Positions 1-9,653 of a DNA stretch of 64,000 bases are shown here, piece by piece. Source of the stretch: Tolypocladium sp. Sup5 PDA-1 (lineage: Eukaryota; Ascomycota; Sordariomycetes; Hypocreales; Ophiocordycipitaceae); assembly GCA_000750105.3 (NCBI GenBank), contig JPHH03000020.1, positions 62,001 through 126,000 on the forward strand, read 5' to 3'. The notes beneath the pieces are model-generated. The model saw only the letters and a list, made by a program, of their open reading frames with translations, was not told the DNA's origin and made no database searches. Position 1 is the stretch's first letter. Each line of letters starts with the position of its first letter. A program made the position numbers and the translations under genes.

Positions 1-2
1 TC

Positions 3-116
3 GCGCTGGGGAAGCGGTGCTGCGTGGGCTTGGCTTTTGCCCTCGCTGCCCTGGCCCCTGGGCTCGCGGATAGGAATCACTCCGCCGCACGCGAAAAGAT
101 GACTCTGGTTTTCTAA
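3..116 (+). pseudogene. Possible 3' end of a cytochrome P450 gene (partial, window edge)
   Basis: The reading frame open from the window edge to a TAA at 114-116 encodes 37 residues containing GKRCCVGLAFALAAL. This fits the P450 haem-ligand signature G-x-R-x-C-x-G followed by the A-rich start of helix L. Only about 20 residues follow, ending KMTLVF, which is shorter than the 40-50 residues usual after the haem cysteine, so the end may be truncated or frameshifted. The bulk of the gene would lie outside the window to the left. A P450 beside a Zn2Cys6 regulator and an MFS pump would suit a secondary metabolism locus. With only one motif visible, a chance match cannot be excluded. Confidence 0.3.
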
Positions 117-906
117 AATAACCCTGAGGCACTCGAGGGGCTCGTTTTCGCTGAAGCTTCCTGCGCTACCTGCTGGCGTTGGGCCGGATGACATGATGAA
201 TGGCGTTGGATTGCACTGAAAGCTGTTTGGCGGTCGGGCAGATTGAGTGAGAAGGAGAAGTAGCAGAGGTGATTTATTGTCCTTCAAGTACAAACTGCTT
301 CCATTCTGCGCACGGTAGCCCAGCGTTGCGGCCCTCCTCTTCCATCAGAGTCAACTCCAAGGCAGCTGTGCCGTGGCGCCTGGCAGCGGCGTGGCTCCGT
401 GCACCGAGATGTGCTCAGTGCCTGCACTTCAAGGCGACCATCGTCACGCAGCGTCAGACGAGTTCACGATGTTCCAGCAACTCTTCGCTGCAGCTTATCG
501 GAGCCAATCGGGTCTGCGACGGTATTGTGTTGTGTCTCGGATCTCGGTGATGCATGACCTCCCAGCAGTACTCCGTACGTCACGCAGCAAACAAGAGTCC
601 TGCTGGCTGTCCATTCAAGTTCATTTCTGTCAGAGACAGGCTGAATATTCCCATTGATGACTTTCAAATTCTCCTGCAGGCATCGCTTTCCATCAGATAG
701 GTACGCGTGCTGACTCGAATGTGCTCTATTATCGTCAAGCCGCGTTCGAGGTTGCTATGCAGGTAGCAGTCTGCAGGATCCCAAATGGGCACAACAGTCT
801 TCGGCAAGCTTCCGACGCCTGCAACAGTGGCAATATCCTTGGGCCACCGTTATCGCTGGAAAACTCTGACCCCATGTTCACTTTCTGGTGCCCGAGGTGC
901 GGGCTC
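117..906. other. Intergenic, no gene recognised
   Basis: About 790 bases between the possible P450 tail and the 3' end of the Zn2Cys6 gene. The open frames here are short, on both strands, and resemble no family I know. One copy of the recurrent 9-base motif TACTCCGTA lies at 569-577. Confidence 0.5.
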
Positions 907-2589
907 TTACTCTGTACTGTAGATAAAATCCAAGCTCAACGGCCAATTGTCCATGTCGAAACTTTGATCCAACGACGGCCAATTCATGTCAGTGGTATAC
1001 TGCACGTCTCCCAACGCCGCACTTTTGAGCTTGAGTTTCGCGTTCGTCTTGTCTCTGGACACGACAACCAACTGCTGAGCCGTGTTCAAGGCCTCCTTGG
1101 CAAGATGCGTGTCCAATGTGTCGGCGATGCTACGAAGGCGACCCATGGCTACGGGTAGCAGGGCTAAAAACGCATCGCTGTCGACGTAGAGACCGATGCA
1201 GACAGTTTGGAACGGAACGCTCAGAAGATTCCACCAAAAGCCATGGACAGTGAACAGCCCATGAATGCTCTCTAATGCCTTGTCCAGTATCGTGATGGAG
1301 GAGCTGCTGATCGATTCGTCTGGGAGAAGACGGGCGGAAACATATCTCCGCAGCATGCCCATGCAGACTTCGGCCTTGAAGATGGAGACGATTGCGGAAT
1401 TGTCGGGTATGCCCTGGAGTCGTCTGAATTGGTCACTCATGGCTTGCGAGCTGAGTCCATGTTTCGCCTCCTCCTCGACTCCGTCGAGGATTTGCGCCAA
1501 GGAAACGACATGTTCAATATGGTCATCGGGACTCGAAGCAGGCGGCGAGCATGTCGTATGGGAAAGCTTCACCGGACTGATGCCATAATCCACACTCAGC
1601 AAAGAGTTCAGGCACCGTGCTACCCAGTAATGTCGCCGACGGGTTTCACACTCGTCGTGACTAAACAGGGCTTTCCCGGACGCGCCGATAGTTTGTCTCG
1701 CGGAGATGTCGCGGTGCAAGCACAGCATCTCGGCCATGTGCATGGCCGTCTGACTTGCAAGAGAGGCAACGGCCGGCCGCGTCGTCAGACGTACATAGAG
1801 CGTTCGCAGTATCCATCCGGCGACAGAGTCGAGATCAACCAAAGCTACCGGGGCAGAGAGAGCATAATCCATAACTGAACAGGAGTACTTGACCAGCGCC
1901 GCCTCCAGTGGGTGGTTGGGCTCCGCAAAGAACGACCCGAGTGCTGCCACGCCGGCGACTACGGCGCCAAAATTTGGCTGGGTCTCGAGAGAGTCCCAAT
2001 GCTGTCTCATCTTTTCCGTGAATGCGCGTTGAGACAGGAAGGCAAACATGGGGTGGACAGCCTTGAAGTACACGGACGACAGCCGAAGGCATTCCTCGAG
2101 TGTTATCAGACTCGAAAGGGCGGTGCGAATCGTCGGCTTCCGCTCCGGGCGAACTCCGAGGTTCCATGCAAACGAGTGAAGGCGCGGAAGCGTCTCGGCA
2201 TCAAGCCCAGAGCCGACAATGTGTGCCAGGGCAACCGCGCTATGGCCGTTGACGTAGCGACCCTTTTGTCTGCTCACCAGCACATCCGCCGATGGAGTAT
2301 CCTGCAGCAACGTCGACGTCCGGGGTGAGCCTCTGGAAGGATCGAGGCCGTCGTCTGTTAATGCTGACGTTGGTTGACAGTTCTGTTCAATGCCGCCGCC
2401 GGCTGGACTCATGCTTGTTGAGCCCGCATTGGTGTAAGTGCATGTATACCCGTACCCATGGCAGGACGAACAAGGCTCCCGTCCGTCGCACTTTCGTTTT
2501 CGCCTCCGGCACTCGATGCATGCAGCATATGCTTTGAGCCGATTCTGTGTGTTGTTTTGTTGTACAGCGTTGTACTTGCGCTTAGGCAT
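907..2589 (-). CDS. Zn(II)2Cys6 transcription factor with fungal-specific regulatory domain
   Basis: Single-exon gene of 560 residues. The first ATG in frame is at 2589; the frame extends upstream only through non-ATG codons. Residues 24-50 form a binuclear zinc cluster, C-x2-C-x6-C-x5-C-x2-C-x6-C, embedded in CRRRKRKC, which in this family contacts CGG half-sites. The middle (about 150-420) has the weakly conserved helical fungal_trans region, including a histidine-rich helix near MHMAEMLCLHRD. It is expected to be a nuclear gene-specific activator or repressor. It lies divergent to the MFS transporter at 3664 with a decayed flavin reductase between them, so pathway-specific control of that pump is a reasonable guess. 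The target is not shown by the sequence. Confidence 0.9.
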   Translation of the reverse strand: MPKRKYNAVQQNNTQNRLKAYAACIECRRRKRKCDGREPCSSCHGYGYTCTYTNAGSTSMSPAGGGIEQNCQPTSALTDDGLDPSRGSPRTSTLLQDTPSADVLVSRQKGRYVNGHSAVALAHIVGSGLDAETLPRLHSFAWNLGVRPERKPTIRTALSSLITLEECLRLSSVYFKAVHPMFAFLSQRAFTEKMRQHWDSLETQPNFGAVVAGVAALGSFFAEPNHPLEAALVKYSCSVMDYALSAPVALVDLDSVAGWILRTLYVRLTTRPAVASLASQTAMHMAEMLCLHRDISARQTIGASGKALFSHDECETRRRHYWVARCLNSLLSVDYGISPVKLSHTTCSPPASSPDDHIEHVVSLAQILDGVEEEAKHGLSSQAMSDQFRRLQGIPDNSAIVSIFKAEVCMGMLRRYVSARLLPDESISSSSITILDKALESIHGLFTVHGFWWNLLSVPFQTVCIGLYVDSDAFLALLPVAMGRLRSIADTLDTHLAKEALNTAQQLVVVSRDKTNAKLKLKSAALGDVQYTTDMNWPSLDQSFDMDNWPLSLDFIYSTE

Positions 2590-2766
2590 GGCGGCGGCTA
2601 TTATTAGTAGGCTGGCGGACGGGGAAGTTGTTGGGGGTTTGGACACCGGCGGGGGGTGACTGGGCTTTATGAATTCTTATTAGTGACGCCACTTGCATCC
2701 ATAAGCTATGGGAATACCAGCGCCTCCAAACCCCGTTAAACACATGTACACCATCCATCTCGTACC

Positions 2767-3121
2767 TCAGTTGCGGATTCCATTGAGCAGTCCTTTCTCC
2801 GGCTGCTTGAGCTTGGCAGTCTCAATGTTAGCCTCGCAAGCCTCCACCACTAGCTCGTTGAAACAGTTTGTCCTCTACGCCGTCGTTCAACCATCGCCTT
2901 TGCCTCCGTACGCGACGACGGCTGCCGGCATTCCTTTCCACTCGTGAAACAGGTAGTCCAGGGCGTTCTTCGGACTCTCCGGAATGCTCCAGTTGCACTA
3001 CGGGGTAGCGAAGATGAAGGCATCGTATACCACTGCCTCATGTGTTGCTTGTGTAGTGAGCCGTCGGGTCGTCTGACGGAAGTTGGGAGGGATTGGCCGA
3101 CTCGTCGTAGAGTGGCAAACC
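2767..3121 (-). pseudogene. Decayed NADPH-dependent FMN reductase (flavodoxin-fold) relic
   Basis: Translating the minus strand gives family-like blocks in shifting frames: LPLYDESANPSQLPSDDPT from about 3118, then YDAFIFATP, a TAG at 2998-3000, and SPKNALDYLFHEWKGMPAAV followed by VAYGGKGDG and a TGA at 2887-2889. A final open piece ends at a TGA at 2767. The NADPH-dependent FMN reductase family (ArsH/YieF-like) characteristically has ATPQYNWS..LKNALDYLFHEW..KPA..VSYGG, so identity is clear. At least one frameshift (near 3038) and two internal stops show it is dead. The CAG-to-TAG change fits a C-to-T transition in a CpA context. The nucleotide-binding N-terminus is not visible. Confidence 0.75.
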
Positions 3122-3663
3122 CTGCTCGCTTGAATCGAGGGTGCTTATGTGGTGACAAGTACGGATAGCAGTGTTATGAGCCATGTGTCTCATGGGGTCT
3201 TGTTGTTTAACATTTATATGTTTTTACCAACAATTTTGGCAAATGTTCACAATCTACTAGCTAATACCATACAACCACGACCGCCAGCCGGCGCCGCTGC
3301 GGATAGTGCGGCGGATAGTGCGGCGGGTAATGCGGGTAACGCGGGCGCAGCTCCCGAGAAGCCTTTCACATCCTCGGAGATTTACGTACTTCCACCCAAC
3401 GCCCACGAAGAAGATGAAAACATTTCAGCAGGCTGAACTGTCGGCGGAAAATACCGGAATGACGAATTGACGTAGTTGCTGCACCCCTCCCCGGGGCAAC
3501 CGCCGCTCGCATGTAAACGGGTACTGCGGGAACACATTCCGCTTTGTATAATACATGGAGGGTCTGTCTTTGTCGTGCTTGTAATATGCGCCGTCCAAAG
3601 CCGTACTACTATTTTGTTCCATCCGCTTTAATTGTCGAGGAGACGTTTACTTCATTTGGCGTT

Positions 3664-5292
3664 ATGCCTGACCTCGAGGGACGGGACCACCATCCAGCGG
3701 CCGACGGTACTTGCACCGCGGCGGCAACAGGAGGCAAAGACTTGAAACAACGGAGGACAGTTTCCGACTTTCCTTTACTCATTGCTGCGAAAGACGACGC
3801 AAGGGCGTACAAGAACAGTGAGAAATGGCTCTTCACGGCCATAGTCTCACTTGCCGCGGCAGTCGCACCCCTCGGCAGTGCAATGCTCATGCGTGAGTCT
3901 TACACCTAGTTGTTTCCATGCATCGGCCCAAAACTCACTTCTACCCCAACGGATAGCTGCGCTTCCCGAGATTGTTGCTTCATTTAGAGTATCCCCGGCG
4001 GTTGCGAATCTGTCTGTTGCGCTCTACGCCCTCTCAATGGCCGTCATCCCGCTCTGGTGGTCGGTTCTCTCTGAGCTGTATGGACGCCGCCCCATATATC
4101 TCGTTTCGTTTTTCCTCTTTTTGGTATGGAACTCGGTTGCTGCCGTGAGCGACTCCATCGCCATGTTCATCGTCATGCGATTCCTCGCCGGTGGAGCATC
4201 GGCCTCTGTGGCGGCTGTCGGAGCCGGCACCGTGGCAGATTTGTGGGAGGTGCAGCGACGAGGAACAGCGATGGGATACTTTTTTCTCGGGCCAATGGTT
4301 GGACCCTTGATATCTCCGATTCTGGGTGGCATTCTTACCGCGCGCTTTGGATGGAGAAGTACTCAGTGGGGGGCGGTTGTCTATGGAGCGCTCGTGTGGC
4401 TGCTCATGATGTTCCTCCTGCCGGAGACCTCATCCAAGCAACTGCGGCCAGCCCCCTGCAACATTAACAGCAATGACAAGGAGTCAAAGTCACGAGCTGC
4501 AGTCTTGAAATCACGCATCTGGCAGGTTTTCATCGAACCCATCAAGGTCATTGGATACCTTCGCTTCCCTCCGCTTCTCATGACCACCTACTACGCCAGC
4601 ATCACGTTTGCCAGCTACTACGCCCTCAACATCGCCATTCAAAGGACCTTTTACCGACAGCCATACTCGTTTCCCGTCATCGTTCTGGGCTTAATGTACA
4701 TTCCCGGTGCATTGGGCTCAATCCTAGCTTCTATCCTCGGAGGCCGCTGGACCGATTACATCATGCGCCGACAGGCCAAAGCGGCTGGGCGATACAATGC
4801 CTCTGGGGAGCTGCAATTTCGCCCGGCAGATCGCATGTGTGAAAATGCCTGGCTCGCATCCGCCATATACCCTGCGGCTCTCCTTGCCTATGGCTGGACG
4901 ACAGAAAAGCATGTGTACTGGTTTGTTCCGGTACGTCTTCCATAGCATGCCACTTCCCTCGGTTACCGCATCCAATAACCCTCATCCAGTGTGTCATATG
5001 CTTCTTCTTTGGCTTCGGGAATAGCTTGGCGTTCAACATGTCAACCACCATCTTGACGGAGATTTTGCCTGGGAGGGCAAGCAATGCCGTGGCTCTGAAT
5101 AACCTGATGAGGAACACGCTGTCGTGTGCGGCGGCGGTGGCGACTGAGCCACTCCTTGATGCAATTGGTAGTAACTGGCTGTTCACTGGTCTGGCTGTTA
5201 TCTGCTGGGCCAGTTCCGTCATCATCGTAGTCATGAAGAGAAATAGCGACAAGTGGGCTGAGCAAATAGCACGGGAGCTTTCGACAAGGTAG
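3664..5292 (+). CDS. MFS transporter, DHA1-type drug:H+ antiporter
   Basis: Three exons, 3664-3892, 3957-4930 and 4990-5292, joined at GTGAGT..TAG and GTACGT..CAG, give 501 residues. A hydrophilic N-terminus of about 65 residues is followed by about 12 hydrophobic segments. Exon 1 to 2 joins as AMLMPALPEIVASF, the usual TM1 exit of DHA1 proteins. The motif-A-like loop is LSELYGRRPIYLVSF, followed by a proton-coupling-like VMRFLAGGASASVA and GPLISPILGGILT (motif C). A long central loop follows LPETSSKQ. Expected role is plasma membrane proton-coupled export of small hydrophobic or polyamine-like compounds. It is divergent from the Zn2Cys6 gene and convergent with the GH30 gene. Substrate unknown. 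Confidence 0.9.
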
Positions 5293-5594
5293 AGTCAGGG
5301 AGTGGGCATCAAGGCAGTCCTCGATGACTTAAAATATGTATATCAACAAACAGTTCAGGTATACTTGGATCAACTGAATCGACGACTTGTCCAATTTGAT
5401 AGGCCGGCTGCTTGAACATTCACGTTACGTGCTTTGCTTGACACTTCCAATGACAACAGGTCAGTCGAAGGTCGGCTAGGCCCGGCTGTCTTTCAACATT
5501 GAAGTGTTGCCCTTCCGGGACGAATGACCCCTGATCATGGCTTACCAGGCACAACACCCTCTTCCGCACCTCCAGCTCCTCCCCGATTTGACCA
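5293..5594. other. Convergent 3' intergenic region
   Basis: About 300 bases between the stop codons of the MFS and GH30 genes. It holds only 3' untranslated-type sequence, including an A/T-rich patch around 5328-5350. Confidence 0.6.
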
Positions 5595-7043
5595 TCACGG
5601 AACAACGCCGCTGACTTCAAAGGTCTGCACTTGGCCCGTGGCAAACCGCACGGAGAAGCGACCGCCGCCCAATTTGACGTCGTTGTGGTTGGCGTACTGG
5701 TCTCCGCCGCTCGTCTGGGTGCTCCACCGCGGAACCACTGAGCCATCCTTGCCGGGAGTCTTGAACTTGGACAGGTCAAACGTGATGGTCTGCTCCGCGT
5801 CCCAGTTTGCGGCAACAATGACAAGCTTCTTGGCCTTTGTATCGTACGCAGCGACGGTGTCGGCGTCTGGGGTGGACAGAATCTGCATTCCAGGGTGGAT
5901 ATGACGGGTGAACTGCGCCAGGACAAAGTACTTTGGACTTGCCGAAGAAAGCGACCCCTTGTCATTGTCGCCGACTACGAGTCCCCAGCCCGAGATGTCG
6001 ACGCCCTGCCAGTATACCCAAGCGGTGGGGTGGAGCCAGGTAAAGTCGAGAACCATATTGCCGTACATTTGCTTCCCGGTTGCGTCGCCGTCTCCGTACT
6101 CACTATTCCAGAGCTTCTTGCCTGATTGCTTTGCCAGGTCGTATAGCTTGTCGCGGCGGCCACCTCCGTTTTGGTAGCCATGGACGTTGATGCGCTTCAC
6201 GACAGACTTGGCACTGTCACCAAAGTTCTGCCAGGTCGAGACGGCTAGATCATAGCTGGTTTCATCTGAAGCCGAAATGAATGTTGAGAGGCTTCGCTTG
6301 CTCAGTTCGCTGGTCAGGTGCCCGATGACTTGAGCCATGGTGCTGACTTCAAAATGGCACCCCTCCTGAGTGCCGCTATCTCCCTTCCACCAGTCCGAGG
6401 ATGGTTCATTAAAAGCTTCGACCGACTGGAAGTTGATTCCCCAGTGCTCCCTAGCGTACTGCGCGATGTTGGCGAGATATATGGCATGGCTGTCGTAGTT
6501 CCACGGCTGCAGATTGTCTTTTGTGCCGTCGGGGGAGCCGGAAGGGTTGTGGTTGTTGCACATCCACCACATGGGGGAGTTGGAAAAGAGCTCAAAGATG
6601 TTGGCACCCTTGGCCTTGGCCTTTTGCAGCATGCTTCGTTGGTTTGCGTCGACCGACCAGTCCCAGCTCGAAGACGCAGGGTCGCGGCTGGCCCAGTCCA
6701 GCCAGAAGCCATCGATTTGTCTCGACGGCTGTATGTTTGGCGACACCACCATGCTGGAACCGTTGTAGCTATTGCTGCTACTGGCCCCGGCATTGTAACG
6801 CACAATATTGAACCCAAGGCCGGGGAGGTTGTGGCCGTTGAGGGCTTGCCAGTCCTTGGTGAAGAAGAGCGTGGCCAAGTCGTCGCGGTTACCAAAGGCT
6901 TTGGCCCACCAGGCGAGCGATACGCCCCAACCCTCCCATGTTCCCCAGTTGGAGCTGGGATCGATGGTTGCCGACTTGTCAGCGATTGCGAACGGAAGGC
7001 TGACAAGGGCGACAGCCAGTGAAAGAAGTGAATGGTAATGCAT
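5595..7043 (-). CDS. Secreted GH30 glycoside hydrolase, endo-beta-1,6-galactanase type
   Basis: Single exon, 482 residues. The N-terminus MHYHSLLSLAVALVSLPFAIA is a clear signal peptide cleaved near residue 21. The catalytic domain starts SSNWGTWEGWGVSLAWWAKAFG, typical of GH30 endo-beta-1,6-galactanases. The probable acid/base is Glu213 in EAFNEP and the nucleophile Glu315 in LWNSEYGDGD, both at strand ends as expected for a clan A TIM barrel. The C-terminal part from about 390 forms the family's beta-sandwich (VIVAANWDAEQTITFDLSKF). The enzyme should act outside the cell on beta-1,6-linked galactan side chains of arabinogalactan proteins; a beta-1,6-glucanase is the main alternative. It is convergent with the MFS gene. 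Confidence 0.92.
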   Translation of the reverse strand: MHYHSLLSLAVALVSLPFAIADKSATIDPSSNWGTWEGWGVSLAWWAKAFGNRDDLATLFFTKDWQALNGHNLPGLGFNIVRYNAGASSSNSYNGSSMVVSPNIQPSRQIDGFWLDWASRDPASSSWDWSVDANQRSMLQKAKAKGANIFELFSNSPMWWMCNNHNPSGSPDGTKDNLQPWNYDSHAIYLANIAQYAREHWGINFQSVEAFNEPSSDWWKGDSGTQEGCHFEVSTMAQVIGHLTSELSKRSLSTFISASDETSYDLAVSTWQNFGDSAKSVVKRINVHGYQNGGGRRDKLYDLAKQSGKKLWNSEYGDGDATGKQMYGNMVLDFTWLHPTAWVYWQGVDISGWGLVVGDNDKGSLSSASPKYFVLAQFTRHIHPGMQILSTPDADTVAAYDTKAKKLVIVAANWDAEQTITFDLSKFKTPGKDGSVVPRWSTQTSGGDQYANHNDVKLGGGRFSVRFATGQVQTFEVSGVVP

Positions 7044-7969
7044 CTTGAGACCTTGGAGCGACGCTCAAAACTGTGGTGATGGGAGGATACTGCAAGAGGC
7101 GGGAGAAGCCAGCGTATTAATACTTTAATGCTGACTTGACAATAGAACAGGATGTTCCCGTACAGCGTACTTCGTACCTCGTATTGAGTCACCGCAAGTA
7201 CTAGCCCACTCCTGCAGCACGACTTTGACGCCGGCTATTTGTATTCTCCAGAATGACCTTGCCTTGTTTCTTGTCAACTTTACTCTCAACGTCTGAGAGC
7301 CAAGCCCGACGAGCTTTGGTAGTGGTTCCTTTCCCGACTTCCCCGAGTCCACATTGCAGAGTCGGAGTCGAGGCGATGAGGGGTAGGGTAGTTCGAGGGC
7401 TATAGCTGACGGGGAAGACGGAGCCGAGGGTGATCTGAATGAAGGAACTGAACCGTCAATCGTCCCCGGGTAGCGGGCGGCTTTCGAAGGAACAGTAGGA
7501 GACGAGCCCTCGCTTCCCCGCGCTCACAGGGTATTAACATGCAAGGGAAACCGTGGCGCTGGGGGATCCGCGGAGTGCATGAGTGTCGTATCGGCATTTT
7601 GATAAGCTTATGACCCAGCGGGCTTGAAGTCAGGTCCTTACGGCGCGAGGTCAATGCCAAGCAGCTGCGAAGTATTCTTCGTAGCGTAGCAGGGGCAGTT
7701 CTTGCGCTCCAATGAGAAGAGCCCGCAGCTGCAAAGTACAAAGAATGCCTTCAATCTCACCTGGCACAAGCCGGTAAGCAACGAAGTCGGTCGATCGAAC
7801 CGTTGGGTATTAATACTTCGCACCAAAGCAAGCGATTGTTGTGTAAGTGGCACCGCGAATCTGCGCCCAAAAAGTCACAAAAACTCTGCCAAAGGAAGCC
7901 TGTGCCACTGGCGCAGAGCCGTCTAAAACAAGTGCTCCAAAAACACTGACAAAAAATGCCAAAAAGGCC
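7044..7969. other. Intergenic, upstream of GH30 gene
   Basis: About 925 bases. The first 150 bases beyond the GH30 ATG contain AT-rich stretches (TATTAATACTTTAATG near 7113-7128) that could serve as its core promoter. The remainder shows no credible coding region. Confidence 0.4.
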
Positions 7970-7975
7970 AAAAAA
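7970..7975 (-). terminator. RNA polymerase III terminator of tRNA-Asp
   Basis: Six T residues on the minus strand, beginning 20 bases past the tRNA 3' end and part of TTTCTTTTTT. Confidence 0.6.
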
Positions 7976-7994
7976 GAAACCAACTCGTGAGAAA

Positions 7995-8066
7995 CTCTCC
8001 CGCCGGGAATTGAACCCGGGTCTCAAGCGTGACAAGCTTGCATACTGACCACTATACTACGGAAGA
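7995..8066 (-). tRNA. tRNA-Asp (GTC)
   Basis: The minus strand folds as a 72-base cloverleaf. The acceptor stem pairs 8060-8066 with 7996-8002 (one G-U pair). The anticodon stem CAAGC/GCTTG encloses loop TTGTCAC, giving anticodon GTC. The T stem CCGGG/CCCGG encloses TTCAATT (B box GGTTCAATTCC) and the A box is TAGTATAGTGG. The discriminator is G at 7995. It has no intron. CCA would be added after transcription. Confidence 0.95.
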
Positions 8067-8536
8067 TGAAATGACTTTTTTAAGTCATCGTAGCGAGGTG
8101 TGGAGGTTGAATGAGGAAGTCATGACCTGAATCCACTCATAAAGCCTCAGTGACACTTTGAGGTGGAGACTTGATGGTCTTGACCCTGGCCATTTGTCTG
8201 TAGCTCTGCTTGCACAAAGTGCACATGGTCAAAGGTTGCCCGAAAATAACGGCTATTCTTTATAATTGAACTTCTCTTCGAAATGCCATCAATTGCGCAA
8301 CTAAAAGTTGCTGATCCCTCACCTGTGCCATGCTTCTCTGAAGGTTTTCGCGAACGAGCGCCTCCGTGGCTTCCTCTTTGGGACAAAACGTCCCGCCCGG
8401 GCCGTGCCCCACATCCCTTGTCCGTGATGGGCTCGTGCACGTGACCACGAGAAAATGATGGATCGCGGCCATGATCCATCTCCAGCATCACCGCCCGTCC
8501 TTGCGCTCCAACAAACAGCTTCACCCACTCCTCACA
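8067..8536. other. Intergenic between tRNA-Asp and mL57 gene
   Basis: About 470 bases serving as the upstream region of the mL57 gene. A CACGTGACC stretch near 8438 contains a CACGTG E-box roughly 100 bases before the ATG. No coding region is seen. Confidence 0.45.
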
Positions 8537-9425
8537 ATGGCCCTCCAACCCTGCCGCTCGACCCTCGCGCGGGGCGGCCGACACGCCGCGCGCGCCTTTG
8601 CGCTGTGCCTGCGCGCCTACACCACCGAATCGACGACGACGACGACACCCGAGTCCTTCAAGATCCCCAGGGCCAGCGACGCATCCTCCGCGCCGCGATG
8701 GAGCCAGACGCCGCCGGCGATGAAGGCGCCGCTGCAGATGGACTTTGCCAAGAGCCCGCGCAACAAGATCTGGAGCGTCAACAACAGCCCCGAGCGCCTC
8801 GACGACATGTACAACCGCCTGCTCGGCCAGGGCGGCAGCAAGATGCTCCCCGAGGAGCTCAAGTGGCTGGCCGTGACGCACAAGAGCTTCGACCAGGGGC
8901 GGAGAGGCTTCAACGACCGGCTGGCGCTGATGGGTGCGTTGGAACTGCCCATTGTAGACGTAAAGGGACTGCGACTAACGCCTGGCAGGCCGATTGACGC
9001 TGGTGATGGAGGCGACCAAGGAGATTGTCAGCAAACACCCGCAAAAGGGCTCGCGGATAGCAGACGAGTTCGGCAGAGCGCCGTTTGAGCACGAGCAACT
9101 AGCCTCGGTCGACAACCTCACCGTCGAGGGCCCCAAGGACGTGGTCGGCAAGGAGAAGCTGCACGCGCTGGCGACGAACGTGGGCATGCTGGACGTGGTG
9201 CGGTGGAAGCCTCGCCTGGTACGGCCCCGCGCATCATTCACATCCTGTTCGTGTACGTGCTAACATATCTGGCAGCCCCAAAGATTAGAAGCGTCGGGCG
9301 TCGAGGTCATCCTGAACGGTGCGATCCTGGCCATCATCGGGGCCATTACGCTGCAGCACGGGTCTGTCGTGGCGTCGAAGATTGTGAGGGAGCGGATACT
9401 GGCGAGGCTGCCAAGGGATGAGTAG
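8537..9425 (+). CDS. MRPL15: Mitochondrial large ribosomal subunit protein mL57 (RNase III-like fold)
   Basis: Three exons, 8537-8933, 8989-9218 and 9276-9425, with introns ending CTGGCAG and containing branch-like CTAAC, give 258 residues. The N-terminus MALQPCRSTLARGGRHAARAF is basic and lacks acids, as in a mitochondrial presequence. The rest matches the RNase III-derived fold of the yeast Mrpl15 family: LPEELKWLAVTHKSFDQGRRGFNDRLALMGRL, then VLNGAILAIIGAITLQHGSV. The acidic catalytic signature of true RNase III is absent, as expected for a structural ribosomal protein. An in-frame ATG at 8471 would add 22 residues; I prefer 8537 because the presequence then starts directly. It is convergent with the membrane protein gene. 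Confidence 0.88.
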
Positions 9426-9653
9426 TGGACGAGGGCGGATGTGTATTCATACCATGTACTATTTACACCGGCGAGGGTAGACTTGTATAAACATCAATGT
9501 CAAGAACCTTGAACACAGACAGACCTTTGGACACAACAGGCCGTCGTTTGAGGATGTGCTCGATTGTTGCTCTCAAATTATCAACAGGGTATCTCTACAA
9601 GGTACGAAGTAACGCTTGCCAAATCTCCTCGCAGGTCATGTTCAGTATCCATC

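Noticed and set aside
8471..8536. Upstream ATG of the mL57 gene
   Set aside because: It would precede the presequence with a His/Pro-rich segment. The ATG at 8537 gives a standard mitochondrial presequence.
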